NCBI GenBank assembly: GCA_034440635.1
Contig: JAOTON010001078.1
Coordinates: 450,001-514,000 of the forward strand
Direction of reading: 5' to 3'
DNA: 64,000 nt
Origin: Lepas anatifera
Lineage: Eukaryota; Arthropoda; Thecostraca; Lepadidae
Made by a program: the position numbers and the translations under genes. Below are positions 30,972 through 43,039 of the stretch, piece by piece. Below the pieces are notes generated by a model. The model was not told the DNA's origin and searched no databases. It saw only the letters and a list, made by a program, of their open reading frames with translations. Numbering within the stretch: the stretch's first letter is position 1; each line of letters begins with the position of its first letter.

Positions 30972-31252
30972 TTAAAGGGAGTGTGGCACCTTCATAACGT
31001 GATTTTAACTGAGATAGCTAAGTTGTAAAGCAAGTCGTAAAACCCGGTACTCAATATATCATTTGTCCTGGAACTCAAAATTTCCGTTGAGAAAAGCTAA
31101 AAACTACCGGAAATGTACCCTCAAGGACAATGTCCAGGTGATTTCCTTTGATACAACAGCGTCCAACACCGGGTGGCAGTACCGGGTTTTCCGACTTGCT
31201 TTACAACTTGGCTATCTCGTTAAAATCACGTTTGAAGGTGCCAATTCCTTAG
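30972..31252. mobile_element. TTAA-flanked MITE at the foldback centre
   Basis: Left end TTAAAGGGAGTGTGGCACCTT at 30972. The right end reversed is AAGGAATTGGCACCTT, with TTAG in place of TTAA at 31249. Internal deletion product of the same family as 2096-2537 (shared GAGATAGC.AAGTTGTAAAG). Confidence 0.65.
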
Positions 31253-32419
31253 GCATGGAGGATCTGACGCTGGATAAGTTTGTGGGCGCGCATCCCATCC
31301 CATGTTTGAAGCCTGTCGGTTGACGTCATTTCTGGCTGAGTGCCCGCCATGGGACGGTATCCCAGGTTACGATAGGCTGGAGGCCTTCTCGAAACCGCAT
31401 TGGCGAACAACGCGGAGAGAGGGGCTAGGCTGATAAATTATTATCGGCTGCCTTACTAAAATGAGAGCCAGCATGGCGATTTGCGGCGGTTTGGGGACAG
31501 CAAAGTCGATGAAAAACGTCACGCGGTGATAGCATCCACAATTTGACTAAGCGGTAAGCTGTGGGGGTAAGCTGAAGAGTCGATAAGCAGAATAAAAAAC
31601 GTCGCCGGGTCAAAGCTTAGCCCAAGATGCTTGTTTTGCTATCCAGGGCTCAATTTTTGTCTAGTTGGGTGGCTGGGTTTAAAGTTGGAGTTCAGCCCAA
31701 AACCTTGCTTGTGCTAAAATGAGTCCGGGCAAAACAGGTCGACGTTTTGGGGAGTAGGTGCAACCATAGTATTGCCCTAGTTTTCTGTTTTGGGGATGTA
31801 TTTCCCCCAACCACCACGGCCACAGCACCTACTGCAAGTTGTAGAGCATTGCCACAGCCGTTTCCCGACACTAGGAAATCGTTTTGGCGTACACCTCTGG
31901 GCAGTACCTCCGGAAGGATGTTTTATGTAGCAATGAACTTTTGTTCCATATTGAATAGCGTGTATGTGTCTTGAAACTGTGTCTTTCTAGTCTAGGGATC
32001 AATAATAATGTTATAAAACAGTGTTTTGCCCGACCATACAAGGAAAACAACCAGATATTCGGATCGGGTTGTGTACCTTATAACCAATATGGTTCTATGT
32101 AAAACGAAGAACGTGAAGTACCTAATTGTAGTGGAAATAAGTCGGAATGCCATGTAAACAATAGATAAAAGATAGTTCTTACAAAACATAGCCAAAAGAG
32201 AAGAAAATATAAGACACTCGCTGTAGTCCGCATTCGATGTAAATACCGAATAGTTCGTGTTAGCGTTGCGTTCCTGGGGCTATGGGTAACTTCAAGCTTT
32301 GGTGGGGTCAAATATTAATTTAAATGCCTGATTTTTGACAATTTCGTTTCGGGTCACAATCAACGGGAAAAGAAAGGTAAACCTTTAAAACTTTGTTAAT
32401 TTTGGGACCTACTGTTGGC

Positions 32420-33413
32420 CGTTGACGCGACAGTGCCAAACAACGGGGGCTAAGACGGAGAGCTGCCTCCGCGGCGGGCGAGATGAATGCCTTCCAGGAC
32501 GGCTGCCCCATACACTCACTGAAGTCAGGCACGGAAGCGAGGGCTCTACACTGTGTCGTGTATATGGTGACGAACGGGTATGAACCGAAATATTTACATA
32601 TAATCCGGACATAAGGGGCTGTTCACATATGACGTTGGCGACCAAAGAGGAGCGGATCTGGCACTTTCTGACGAAGGGCGAGGGGTTGTGACTTTTATGA
32701 CGATTTCTGACGGGGGGGGCAATCATCGGCTGTCATGGAATCGTTTTATTGTGCGAGAACTGCGCAGATTCATGGTTATTGTACTTGAAAGTTTCATGGT
32801 CACACCCAGTGTCCACTGCTACTACCAGCAGCGGGCACTGGTCCAATGGTGAACTCTGAAACAGAGGAAAAATAAAGCATGGGTCTTTCCATCTGTGCTA
32901 CAAGACTGACATCTTCACTCGCATCCCGTAAAATGTCATGTTCACGCGAAAAGTCGCCATTCCTACTGTCAGTCAAATGAATATGGGCTTTCATGAGTGC
33001 TGTCTCAATCTTGCCATCACTGTCACATCCGTGGATGTGCCTGTGTGCGCCTCTGATTGTTGACCTGTCGCATCCGAGGGCGTGCCTGTGCGCGCCCTTG
33101 ACCGCTGGTGACGCGTTCGCCTGCGGCTGCGCTGAACCGCTGAGGTGTGCTGAGCCCGGGGAGGGCGGCAACACAGGTTATGCTGAGCAAGGAACTGCAT
33201 GTCTGAAGTCGCGGTGACAGTGACAGGACAGTGACAATCACCCACCACCCTCCCACAACGCTCTCATGGAAGTCAGCACTCTTATAATTTGATCGTCACG
33301 CAGGAACTGGCGCCAACACTTTGCTAAGGATTTTCAACACATTGTAAACACTTTATTGTCCACTCTTTGCACGTCACAGCCAAGAAAGATCAGGTACTGA
33401 GACGAGTTCCACC
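32420..33413. other. No supported gene
   Basis: A 124-codon minus-strand frame at 32800-33174 (GAHRHALGCD... repeated as GAHRHIHGCD) contains a short internal duplication and no domain I know. A CpG-poor, possibly old repeat. I see no RNA gene or splice signal. Confidence 0.35.
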
Positions 33414-36406
33414 TTAAAGGGAATATGACACCTTCCTGGAATTCGAATTGAGCCATCAGTAGCGTGGAGCATACCAAAAAGACCTCCGGTTACGTATTTC
33501 GTGTCCTTGAGTTCACCTTTTACGGATCAATGGCGCCTCGTGGGCGTACTACTTAACGCGTGCAAATACTAAGCCTCGCCCCTAAGACCTTTTGGTTGTC
33601 GGCGGCGCACGTGCCTTCACCTCCAGGACCTAAATACCTCCATCCGTGGCCAATATCACGAAAATTCAGCTTTAAATATATATTATTTTTTTAGGCCATA
33701 TATTGGCGGACTGGCGGAAAGTTCCTCAATGCACTTGAAACGGGCAGAGAAAACGCAAACCGTGCTCTGGAAGTCCTTGTAGAGTTTCTTGAAGTAGGCG
33801 CTCGGGTTCGCCACCCGCAGACCAGAAATCAGTCGCAGAAACTACGTAGATTTCAACATGCTTAAAATCGACTATAAAAGCAAGACAAGGTTAAAATATG
33901 GCAATAACGCGTTTGTGCGAGACCTTTGCAATGGCCTTTCGTGTTACATAATGAAAAATTGTTTTCGAGTCCATTCTCTCAGCATGCTCAAGATCTATAA
34001 GAAACCGTTCGATTAGCAAATACAAAGAGGGTTTCAAAACTTGGTCGGTATCGGCACCACATAAAACTGCCATCGAACGATTCCCCAGGATGAGCTCTAC
34101 AAGGACAAGTTAAAATAGCTTGCGTCCACTTGCAGCCCCGTGCTCCAGATGACAATAATACCTCAGGTTGTGGCTACAACCAAGCCGCTGCGGTGATGCA
34201 ACGCAACCCAGCGGCGTACCGAATGGGGGCATGGATCGGCAAGAATAAGCAATGTGGTGGACTGGATTGAGGGTATAAGAACGGCTGAAATTTGTTTTCG
34301 GAAATTTAGAAACAACATAATTGTCTCATTTTTTGTTTACAATACTGTAGACTTTTATCGAAGTACCCGGAAGGACTGCCAACAACGAAACTTTTATTGC
34401 ACGATAAATCTGCCTGTTGGGGATGCAAATCCCGGAATTGGTATCCCACTATTTTCATTTAAGCCTCTCGCAATCCTGGGATCCCCCATTTTATCTAATA
34501 TTTTCAAGCAATTCCGAGAGAGAAAAACGACACCTAAGAATCATGTTTTTTCTTGGATAGCACACGTCAATCCATGTAAGGTCAATACCACCCCGACTGT
34601 TAATCCTGATTAACTCGTTCGATGCAGCCATCGGAGCACCGAGACAGCCTCGGGAAATCCAATCGAGTATCGAATGTCCTCGTCGTTCCCAGCGTCACGG
34701 CCTTTCTCCGGCTATCAAGACTGGATTTGACCTATTGTCAGACCAACTCACGAGATCCGCACTATACGACAAGAAGACTTTCGAGGAAATAAGACCACAA
34801 CTAAAAATATGTATGAAAATGGCCCGGCACAGGTGGGTCAAAAAGCCACAAAGCTGAGAAGAGGCTGCGTACGAAGTTTCCGCAGGTGCACAAAGGTGTG
34901 CTGAGAATATGATGATGATTGCAGTTTTAGGGCACGCAAGCTTCGGAGGCGTATATGCGCCCACGTGCTGACAATAGCGGTGCCTCAAGGTAAGGACCCA
35001 TCCATGCAGAATCTTGAAGATTCTGATGACGATGATGAGGAACGGGGCCCTGGACGTCCACCAACACCCTATGAAAATCAAAGTGCTCGAAGTAAGCGCC
35101 GTGCCAGTGCAGATCTGGGGAAGCGGTATCCGACGGAGATGCTTCTGCAAGCAGCGTCGCACAGCGCACGTTCTGAGCAGCGAAATGCTTTGATGAATAT
35201 CATTTAAACAGCCAGAGGCCTCTCCTGCAAGACCTTCAAAAATGATGAGAAGCCTAAGGGAGACTTCAACGTCAAACCCAGGAGAAATGGCAGGCAAAAA
35301 GCGCTGGCAATGTGTGTTTCAGCGGATCTGGCCAGAGACGGCTACAGAAAAGTTCCGGCTTATGGCCAACGACCATGCCAAGCAAAAAATGTTTCCGTCC
35401 CATCACACGGTGGCAGCGCTATGGTAACAGTATGGTACATGGTATAGTAACTGCATAGCTGCAGATGGTTAGAGGAAATGGCTGAGCAGATTTGAGCACT
35501 CTAGTCTCCCCCCCTCACCTCCCTGATGAAGTTCTGCATAAGCAACTGGCTTTGAGAAGCTGTGATGAAACTTTAAAGGGTCTTACATTTTCTTAATGAA
35601 CTTCAAAAGTTCGTGGTGGTTTTCCACGAAGACTTGATACGCGCTAACTTTCACGGGCTGATATTGTTATATACTTTGAGGAAACATCGGGTAGGGATGG
35701 ATTTTACCCCCCCCCCATCTACTCCGCGTGCCAATGAATTACTCGAATGCTGGATGTAATAGATTATTCCTCTACAGTAGAGATGTTACAATTATACTAA
35801 AAAGCAGACTTAGAAAGAAAAACCCAGCTCATAAATACATTTCCGGTGCCTGCTGTTTTGTTCTTCGTGGTGACGCTTATGAATTTATGACAGACCAAGA
35901 TTGCTGTATCGTTGTTTGAGGATCAAATGTATGTTGTCTGGAATGTTCAAACTACGATTTGAACACGCGTCCGGGCGCCATGACAATATCTTTAAAATAT
36001 GTTACGGACATTCTGGGCTAGATGGAGTTGCTCCACATGCCCGTCTTTGCACTGCCCGGATTACGCCTATACAAAATACAACAATTTCGAATGCCACTTT
36101 TGTGCGTTCTTTATTACTCGCAAACTAGCTCTTTTGTACACAAATTGGTTGGATTTTGCGGTATTACGAAGGAGTTTTGTTTCACGAAAAGTAATACTGG
36201 CCACGGATGGAGGCGTTTAGGGCCCATGTGCGCTGGTTTCACGCTGGCAGACCCGGGCGGGGCCGCACTCCGCTCATAGCAGACGCGATTTCGCTGAAAA
36301 CAGAGGGTTCTTGGGATATAAAACAAATTCCCGAGGTTCGCGGTATGCTTCATCGAAATCAGATCTCAGTTCAAACCGCTTTGCAAAGATGTCATATTCC
36401 CTTTAA
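33414..36406. mobile_element. 3.0-kb TTAA-flanked element (T2/Kolobok-like)
   Basis: TTAA at 33414-33417 and 36403-36406 bracket inverted termini AAAGGGAATATGACACCTT and, from the right, AAAGGGAATATGACATCTT. Imperfect similarity continues inward for roughly 90 bp (GAGCATACC versus GAAGCATACC). This is about seven times longer than the MITEs of the family and is a candidate for the source or a longer relative. The only protein-like fragment inside is at 34965-35207. No complete transposase is readable. Confidence 0.55.
34965..35207 (+). pseudogene. Uncharacterised transposon-type protein fragment
   Basis: An acidic run (DSDDDDEE) is followed by RGPGRPPTPYENQSARSKRR then ASADLGKR. The G-RGRP-x-x-P(F/Y)...S..SKR pattern recurs upstream of DNA-transposon or unknown proteins in invertebrates. 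The frame stops at 35207. It may be what remains of the protein once encoded by the surrounding TTAA element. Function is unknown. Confidence 0.35.
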
Positions 36407-36596
36407 AGCCGTGCATCATGACTTCGCAGGTTGTGCTTCGAATCAGTCTTAACACGAGTCAAAAGCGTCATTGGCGAGGGTTTACCATTATCGTCAAGAT
36501 TAAATAATGAACCAAAAGTAAGTTTTCTTGACGCAACTTACTACTAAACTAGATAATTATCGTCAGAGAACACGGTATGGAGGTTTGCAGTGTCCG
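36407..36596. other. Downstream flank of the PAAT-like gene
   Basis: About 190 bases after the stop codon of the minus-strand PAAT-like gene and before the TTAA element. No AATAAA signal is visible on the minus strand here, so the 3' UTR may run into the transposon. Confidence 0.4.
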
Positions 36597-39500
36597 TCAA
36601 GGTTGTTTTCCCGATATCAACCGATCTAACTTCTCCAAAATATCATTTTGTTTCCGGTCTATTGCGTCTAGTCTGGGGTGGATCCTCCGCCACAGTCTCT
36701 CCTCAAGGTCATTCAGACCCGCATTTAGAGCGGACCCAAGCACTTCGGGCATCGCCACCGCTTTCGAACCTTCACCTGCGCCGCTAGCATTCGAACACTC
36801 AGCATCCTCTAACGACAACTTCTCTAACTGCAGATTCTCCGTTTCGCCGCTAGGTGTTAGGGCACCTCCGGCGTCCGCCGGGCGAGAGCTGTTGAAGAGC
36901 AGGGCAGCCAGCGCGGCGGCGGTTGGTGTGGATGACTGAGCGTTACTCTTCAGGGCGCTCTTCAGGGCGGCAGCGCCCTCAGAGAGCGGGGCGGCGCCCA
37001 CCCTCTGTAGCACCCTGTCCAGGGAGAAGGCGGCTGGCGGGCTGGGCCGGGGTGCCAGCGTCACTTCCACCGCGAACACCCACAGCTGACAGCGGTTGGA
37101 CGGTCGGACGCACTGTAAAACACCGATACTCAGACCGACGCATCACAGAGACTAGACCGGAGCAATATTTCAATATATCTTGGAGGACGGTGCACAGCAC
37201 TATATACTAAACCATAAACCATAACCGGCGTAAACCATAAGATAGGTAAAGGTCTCTGCACTCTACGGTGAGGAGCGAGGCGGTGGGATGTTGCATTCTG
37301 TTCAAGACCAGGCAGGAAAGGCCACACAGGACCCATGACGGGGAGGAAGCAGGACTCTGGCCGACTTGTCTGCGGGGTTGCAGAGGAGTCCGCTCGTGTC
37401 ACTGTGACCGAGAACAGTGTGAGCCGGGCGACTCCAGCGGCCAGTGACGGTCCGCCAAGCCCTTGGATACAGGTCGCACACAGCTGGATAACTGGATAGA
37501 GGCGGATGGGGGCTCACTCCAATCACGACACCGACGCTGAGGACTGGAACCAGGCTGAGGAGGCACGCACCAGCGCAGCGAACTGAGCGAGTGAGGCTGC
37601 AGGGACAGGACAAACCGACGGAGGGAACCAGGCGAGAGGAGGCCGAGCGAACCTGGCAGGAAGACGCTGGAGGGACATGGCGCACCAGCGGACAAAGCCC
37701 AGCTACAGGACCAGACGGACGCAACAGCGGAGAGATCGGAGCAAAGGGGGCTGGGGGACGCACCAGCGGAGCGATCGGAGCACGAGGAGACTAGGGGCGG
37801 GGGCGAAAACACGAGAGAGGACAACCGAGCGATAGGAAACTAACACGACGGATCAGGAAGGACCACTGGGTCCAAGGCAACACCAAGCGTTCTAGTGTTC
37901 ATGCCAGCGGTGGAAGGATTGGCAGATCTCATATTTCTGGTAACATCTGAACAGCCTGTTGAATCTAGTTGATCCGGTGTTTTACTTAATATTGCAATTA
38001 ATGAAATTGTTGATTTACGGTGTTTTGCCTGCTACTGTACCTTTTCGCCCAACTCCATACTGAAGTTTGTGACGAGAAGACGGAATGCAAAACACATTTG
38101 TAAAATTTATTAAAAAAATATTGTTTGTTTTGCATTTGCATTTAACCGCCCACACCAAAAGATTCAGCACAATTCAACGATTCCGGTGATACCAAAACCA
38201 TACCAGGAAACTGACTAGGTCTAGAGCTATGAAGAAAAACGGTTTTTGCATCTCCTGAAAAGTTGAGAAAACCTAGTCAGCTGACTATTGCCTTCTCACA
38301 GCCCAGGGATTTTTCAGTTTGACCTACAGCAGTGCAACTTCAATTACAATCACACCATTAAGGCGTCACGTTTCATTCCAAAAAAGCACAGTAATTTTAC
38401 GATACCGTGGATATTCAATACAGATCAATTCAATTCAATACATTTACCACAGATTTACGATACTGCGCAACAGGATTTACTACTCCGCAAATATTGATTT
38501 GCTTCCGGAACTTCAAATGTGTATTTCCAACACTTCCTTTAGACAGCAGTATGGCTGATTCAATCGGCACCCAGTAGTGAAGGGCAGGGCTGATTCAATC
38601 GGCACCCAGTAGTGAAAGGGCAGGGCTGATTCAATCGGCACCCAGAAGGGAGCGATAGGGCTGATTCAATCGGCACCCAGTAGTAGAGGGTAGGGCTGAT
38701 TCAATCAGCACCCAGTAGCGCATATTTTGAATTGCGCTGGTGGGCATTTGGTGGGCGTTGTTAGGGCACTCCTGTATAAGATTGGTGACTGTGGCACTGG
38801 GCCGTTTTGGGTTCTGGTGGGGACTGGTGGCACCTCCCAGTAGTGAGGGGTAGGGCTGATTCAATCGGCACCCAGTAGTGAGGGGTAGAGCTGATTCAAT
38901 TGGCACCCAGTAGTGAGCGGTGGGGCTGATTAAATCGGCACCCAGTAGTGAGGGGTAGGGCTGATTCAATCGGCACCCAGTAGTGAGGGGTAGGGCTGAT
39001 TCAATCGGCACCCAGTAGTGAGGGGTAGGGCTGATTCAATCGGCACCCAGTAGTGAGCGGTGGGGCTGATTCAATCGGCACCCAATGATGAGCGGTGGGG
39101 CTGATTCAATCGGCGCTCAGTGACGGGTGGCTCTCGCGTTCAGCTTCCTGCCACCCGAACACTCCGCCGCTGTGCTGCAGAGTACCAACGCCGTATTGCT
39201 TCCCGCAGGTGAAGCGGCTCCAGGTCACATCAGCGCCGAGGACGTGGGACCAGAGGAGCGAGGCGGCTTCCAGCCGAGGACAATTTACAGAAAAAATCAA
39301 AACTTGGTTTTTTTGCTTTCTAAACCATGTCTAAACCCAAATGATTCATCGGATTTCCTTTCTGGGGCATTGTTTAAACTAGCTACGTCGTATATTTACA
39401 TTTTTCGAGCACTCAAATTGCCCACCAAACGAATTGAATCCATGTTAATTCTTAGCATCCAGTTTGAAATTCAGACAGTGAAACTACCAATGCCACCAGT

Positions 39501-40667
39501 GCCCCCTTCCCCAGTCTACTTCCAAGGACAAAAACGTCGTTCACGTTGCCCCATCGAGCTTTCCTGTATGCGAAGTACAATTTGTCGTTTTTACAAGAGG
39601 AATATAAACTTCATTTAGAACAATGTCATTCATTACGCCCTACAATTAGTACGTGTAACGCACGAGTTTTGAAACAAAGCCCCCGGTAAGACTGCTCTCA
39701 AATTGTGGATACGCAGTCTTGTCAAATTGGAAGCACGTTGCTACATTTACGACATTCAGACATTCGACAAACACTGGGAGTTAATTTGGAAATGGACAAA
39801 AGTATGAGTCAAAGTGAACGAAACGGTATAAGAACGAAAAATATAGCATTGTATCATAGAAATCGAGACATCATTCTATTATTTTGTGGTCAAACACTCT
39901 TACGCTCCCATCGGCGTTTGCAGGATAAAAATAGCATCGAAATACAGGAGCTCGTGCATTTTAAATGATCATTCTGAACCATCGGCACGCTAGGTTCACA
40001 TGGTCAACATAGAAAAGCAGTTGAAAATCGGTGAAATTAATGCCTTTATGAAGGATTTGAGTGCAGCTGGCAGACATATGTTTTTCATTCGCATATTTAC
40101 AATAGCACCTCCTCCAAAACGGTTAAGCGAGCCGATAACTCCCCGTGGCAAAAACAAATTCACTGTCGGACGATTTGGGGCGTCAGTCACACCTTGGTGA
40201 GATGGTGACCCCAGTGAGGGGAGTGTGTGCTGACCTGAATGGTGAGCTGGGAGGAGGGCGGCTGGCACTGGTGGTGCAGCTCCCGAACCTCAGTGCCTTC
40301 CGCCTCTTCCACAAGCTCGGCCATCTCCGTACTCAGATACTCGCCGTGCTCCCCGAACAGCTGGCACTGGCCAAACTGCCGAACGGCGCAGCTGTCAGCG
40401 TCATCAGCGGTGTAACCGGGCAGCTGCCAGGGACAGAACTGCAGACCACCGTGTCAGCATCGTGCCACAAGAGGCGGCACGCAAGGCTCGAATGCTTGGC
40501 ACATTGGGATCGGTAGGTCAATCAGGACAGAGCTCATCCCCGGTTTTGTTGATGACTGGGTATACACTGGGACAGAGATCTGGGACGGCGTACCTCTGAC
40601 AGCAGTGTGATGGCTGCCACGGCCAGGAGCTGACCGGCGGAAGCCCTGACTATCAGCGCCGGCGTGG
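36597..40667 (-). CDS. ATPase PAAT-like protein (C10orf88 family), 3' exons
   Basis: Three exons with matching phases. Exon 40667-40594 follows a CCCAG acceptor and encodes TPALIVRASAGQLLAVAAIT then LLSE, ending at GAG|GTACGC. Exon 40438-40235 (68 codons, phase 0 both ends) encodes FCPWQLPGYTADDADSCAVR...CQLFGEHGEYLST and ends CAG|GTCAGC. Exon 37085-36597 encodes LWVFAVEVTLAPRPSPP...FSLDRVLQRVG and ends with a coiled-coil-like tail (LEERLWRRIHPRLDAIDRKQ...LEKLDRLI) before the stop. The order (beta-rich part with a GEY motif, an xDLDRV-like helix, C-terminal coiled coil) is what I expect of PAAT, which in mammals interacts with mitochondrial ABC transporters. Family assignment is by eye only. 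A 3.1-kb intron holds a 35-bp array. Confidence 0.5.
37088..38550. other. Large intron of the PAAT-like gene, left part
   Basis: Several open minus-strand frames at 37302-37824 come from low-complexity, GC-rich, partly repeated sequence (GCACCAGCGGA.CGATCGGAGC twice near 37690-37780). No second gene is supported. The remainder (37.85-38.55 kb) is AT-rich. Confidence 0.4.
38551..39120. repeat. 35-bp minisatellite in PAAT-like intron
   Basis: Unit GGGCTGATTCAATCGGCACC, then CAGTAGTGAGGGGTA: about five copies to 38720 and about eight from 38846 to 39120. The two blocks are separated by about 126 bp of unrelated sequence. Copies in the left block carry extra bases (GAAAGGGCA). Confidence 0.9.
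39121..40234. other. Intron sequence, no gene seen
   Basis: The right part of the same intron. Only short frames (for example 39127-39618 +) without known motifs. It ends at the GTCAGC donor at 40234. Confidence 0.4.
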
Positions 40668-41071
40668 CTGGGCCTCAGGCCCCGCCTCGGCACCCGTCCG
40701 CTCCAGCTGCAGACAGGTGGAGGCGTCCACGCGCTCCCGGAGGGGCTGCCTGCCGACATCGGCAGCGCGCTCAAACCAGCCGTGGCACAGGCACTGCCGC
40801 TCAGCCGCCACACAGCACAGCAGGCACCGCAGCTGGCGCTGCAACTGAGGTCGAACACACTACCACCAGGTGCCAAAACAGAGAAGAACGCTTCTTCAGC
40901 TCGTCATATCACACTGAGAAGGAAATGGTCATAAAAACCAGATACTTACCTCCTGATGATTTACACTCATTCATCCGCTATGTCCTCCGTGGTCTGAACA
41001 GGTGCACCCACACACCGCGCGTGCTGTAAAGAGAGTCAGTAGCACCCTGGTAGCGCCCCCACCCCACATAC

Positions 41072-41328
41072 CGTGGCGCATGTGGGCCGCCGAGGCAGAG
41101 GGCGCGGCTGGAGGGCAGGCCGCCAGCCACGCGCCAGCCCGCCGGCAGCACCAGCTCCACAGCCGACAGCGGCTGGGCGGCGCCGCAGCGCTGGTGGTCA
41201 GCGCCCGGCGACAGGGAGCGGCGGGCGGCGTCAGCGGTCGGCGCCGGCCGCCGCTGACCGCCGTCACAGCTCTGACACGGGCCCTGGTAGGGCGCGCCGG
41301 CAGCCGGCTGGCGCAACCCCGAGTCCAT
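41072..41328 (-). CDS. Candidate first coding exon of the PAAT-like gene
   Basis: On the minus strand, an ATG at 41328 in GTCCATGG context opens MDSGLRQPAAGAPYQGPCQS, then SAVELVLPAGWRVAGGLPSS, and the region ends at a strong donor CACG|GTATGT (41072). The frame of this ATG would leave phase 2, whereas the next recognised exon needs phase 1, so either a small exon is missing or the start is different. Gene assignment is therefore tentative. The strong GC content and position upstream of the other exons support a 5' end here. Confidence 0.35.
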
Positions 41329-41483
41329 GGACTCGCTCAGTCTCCCGGCGGCACCAGAGAGCGCCGGCAGTGCCGGCGGCGGTGGCGACACCGCAGGCTA
41401 CAACGGCCGACCGCGCGCGCCGGCGGCCGCACCTTCTGACTGACTGCGAATCAGACAGTGTGAGGTCAGCGCCCCGCTGGGCT

Positions 41484-41506
41484 CTCGTCTCCATGGCAAC
41501 ACACGA
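41484..41506 (-). promoter_or_regulatory. X-box-like RFX motif
   Basis: On the minus strand GTTGCCATGGAGAC lies about 170 bp upstream of the candidate ATG of the PAAT-like gene. It resembles the X-box (GTNRCC, spacer, RGNAAC) bound by RFX factors. The right half-site is imperfect, so this may be chance. Confidence 0.25.
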
Positions 41507-41549
41507 TAGTGACAACATGGTGTTTATTTGAGTATGCAGGCTCTGAGAG

Positions 41550-43039
41550 ACCACAGGGTCACACTAGCTAATGTCAATGAAAAGTATAGAAGGGTTATGC
41601 CCGCAAGTTCGAAAGGACTCTACTCCGCAAGGCACTGCCGCGGACACGGGCAGCGTAACACAAACTGTCAACAGACTCCCGATGATTTCATGCAAAACAT
41701 TCACGAGGGCAACATTCTCCGGGGTCGTTTCAAAGCGAAATGACCAATCTTTTTTCATTTACTGGGGAACGATAGACAAAGGTCAGGATTAAAAAGTAAT
41801 TACTTTCTAGAATTAAAGCAATATCTAGTCTCACATCAAGTAGCCTTTTGTTCGTGGTATCTTCAGCAAGAAGTTTATGCACATATGGTCAGCATAAATT
41901 CGAGATAAAACATTAGCCGCGTCACAGAAGATGCTGAGTATGTTCGGGCCAAACACAATAATGACGGGATATAACCTTCTGGACACATTTTCGTGTACAA
42001 ATTATAATTGTGGAACAGTTTTATAAAATATTTCAGAATAAGAGCAGAGAGGCCCGATTAGCGACACCCCAATTTACGTTCATTATACATCAGGAGCCGA
42101 CTTAAACGTCATTTGAAGGAAAGGCTCGCGTTAAATCACGGTAACATCGGATCCTGAACCCCTCGCTCATCACTGAACCTGCAAAGCCAGGCCGCTATCC
42201 TTTCAAACCCACGGATGCTGAGGGGCTTAAAAGCATCTCGCAAGACACCTGACCCAACTCATCCCGAAAAAGAAACGGAAATGTACAACTCTCGAAACGA
42301 AGTGCCATCCCAGCGATGTCATGAGACAACACCAATGAATCATGAATCACACACACACCTCCAATCTGCTGTGCTTCCAGCAGTCTCCGAGCAACTGCCT
42401 GTCTGCTCAGGAGTGCTAACCCACTATCTTTTCTATCACGGCGTTATGCTCCTCGCAAAACACCGCTGCAATGACCAATGTTTTCAATCAAACGCTTATC
42501 ATATAGCCGGGCGGCTTGGCAGTCCCAGCTTAGTTCACACTGTTTGAAGACTATGTTTGAACGGCTCACTTCGTCAGCAGACTTTGCAGCGGAAAAACGC
42601 ACAAGTGCCGGACACCCCGACCCGGGACTCCCAGGGGCGGCTGAACGGGCCTCACACATACGCGCCGTATGTGGCTCTGCAGCTCGCGCGCACACTGCAC
42701 TCCTCCGACCGCTACGACACGCCGCGCCTCTGCACTTACACAAATGTCGGCGAGGATCGGTACCAGCCCACTACATCCGGAATTCATAGACAGCCGGTCC
42801 CGGCATACGCCTGTGACCGCTGAGTTCAGCACAGCTGCTGACGGATCACCGCAACCACGGCAGCGCACGATCTCCACGGCTGCGCGAAGGCACCGCCGAC
42901 ACTGTTCTCGCACCGCACTTCCTCACACAGGCTGAGTCCTGAGTAAGAGCTCCGCACAAGTCTGTGATCGTTCATTTCGCGTTGGAAGTCCTACGAGACG
43001 GTGTGATGCAATGACCCGGCACTGGGAGGGCGGTCCGAC
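41550..43039. other. Intergenic region between PAAT-like and SRRM2-like genes
   Basis: 42.5-42.9 kb is GC-rich with several overlapping frames in all directions but no domain or consistent splice signals. It could contain the 3' UTR of the SRRM2-like gene and regulatory DNA. No RNA gene seen. Confidence 0.4.

Larger units (their letters stand above)
29726..32411. mobile_element. Second large foldback element, 2.69 kb
   Basis: 29726-30970 is the reverse complement of about 31253-32411. The termini are TAGGGTGTCCCAAA and, reversed from the right, TAGGTCCCAAAA. The flanks are CTGTTAGG (29718-29725) and CTGTTGGC (32412-32419), possibly a worn 8-bp duplication. The centre is occupied by a TTAA-type MITE (30972-31252). 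The left arm carries a minus-strand frame (30717-30968) of a repeated uncharacterised family. TAGGG termini and an 8-bp flank are compatible with hAT. Confidence 0.7.

Noticed and set aside
37302..37824. Two overlapping minus-strand frames of about 140-150 codons
   Set aside because: Cys/Ser/Pro-rich low-complexity products of GC-rich repeated intron DNA, with no motif.
40454..40876. 140-codon minus-strand frame as a PAAT exon
   Set aside because: It overlaps the better supported exons in a different frame. Those have matching phases and family-like sequence.
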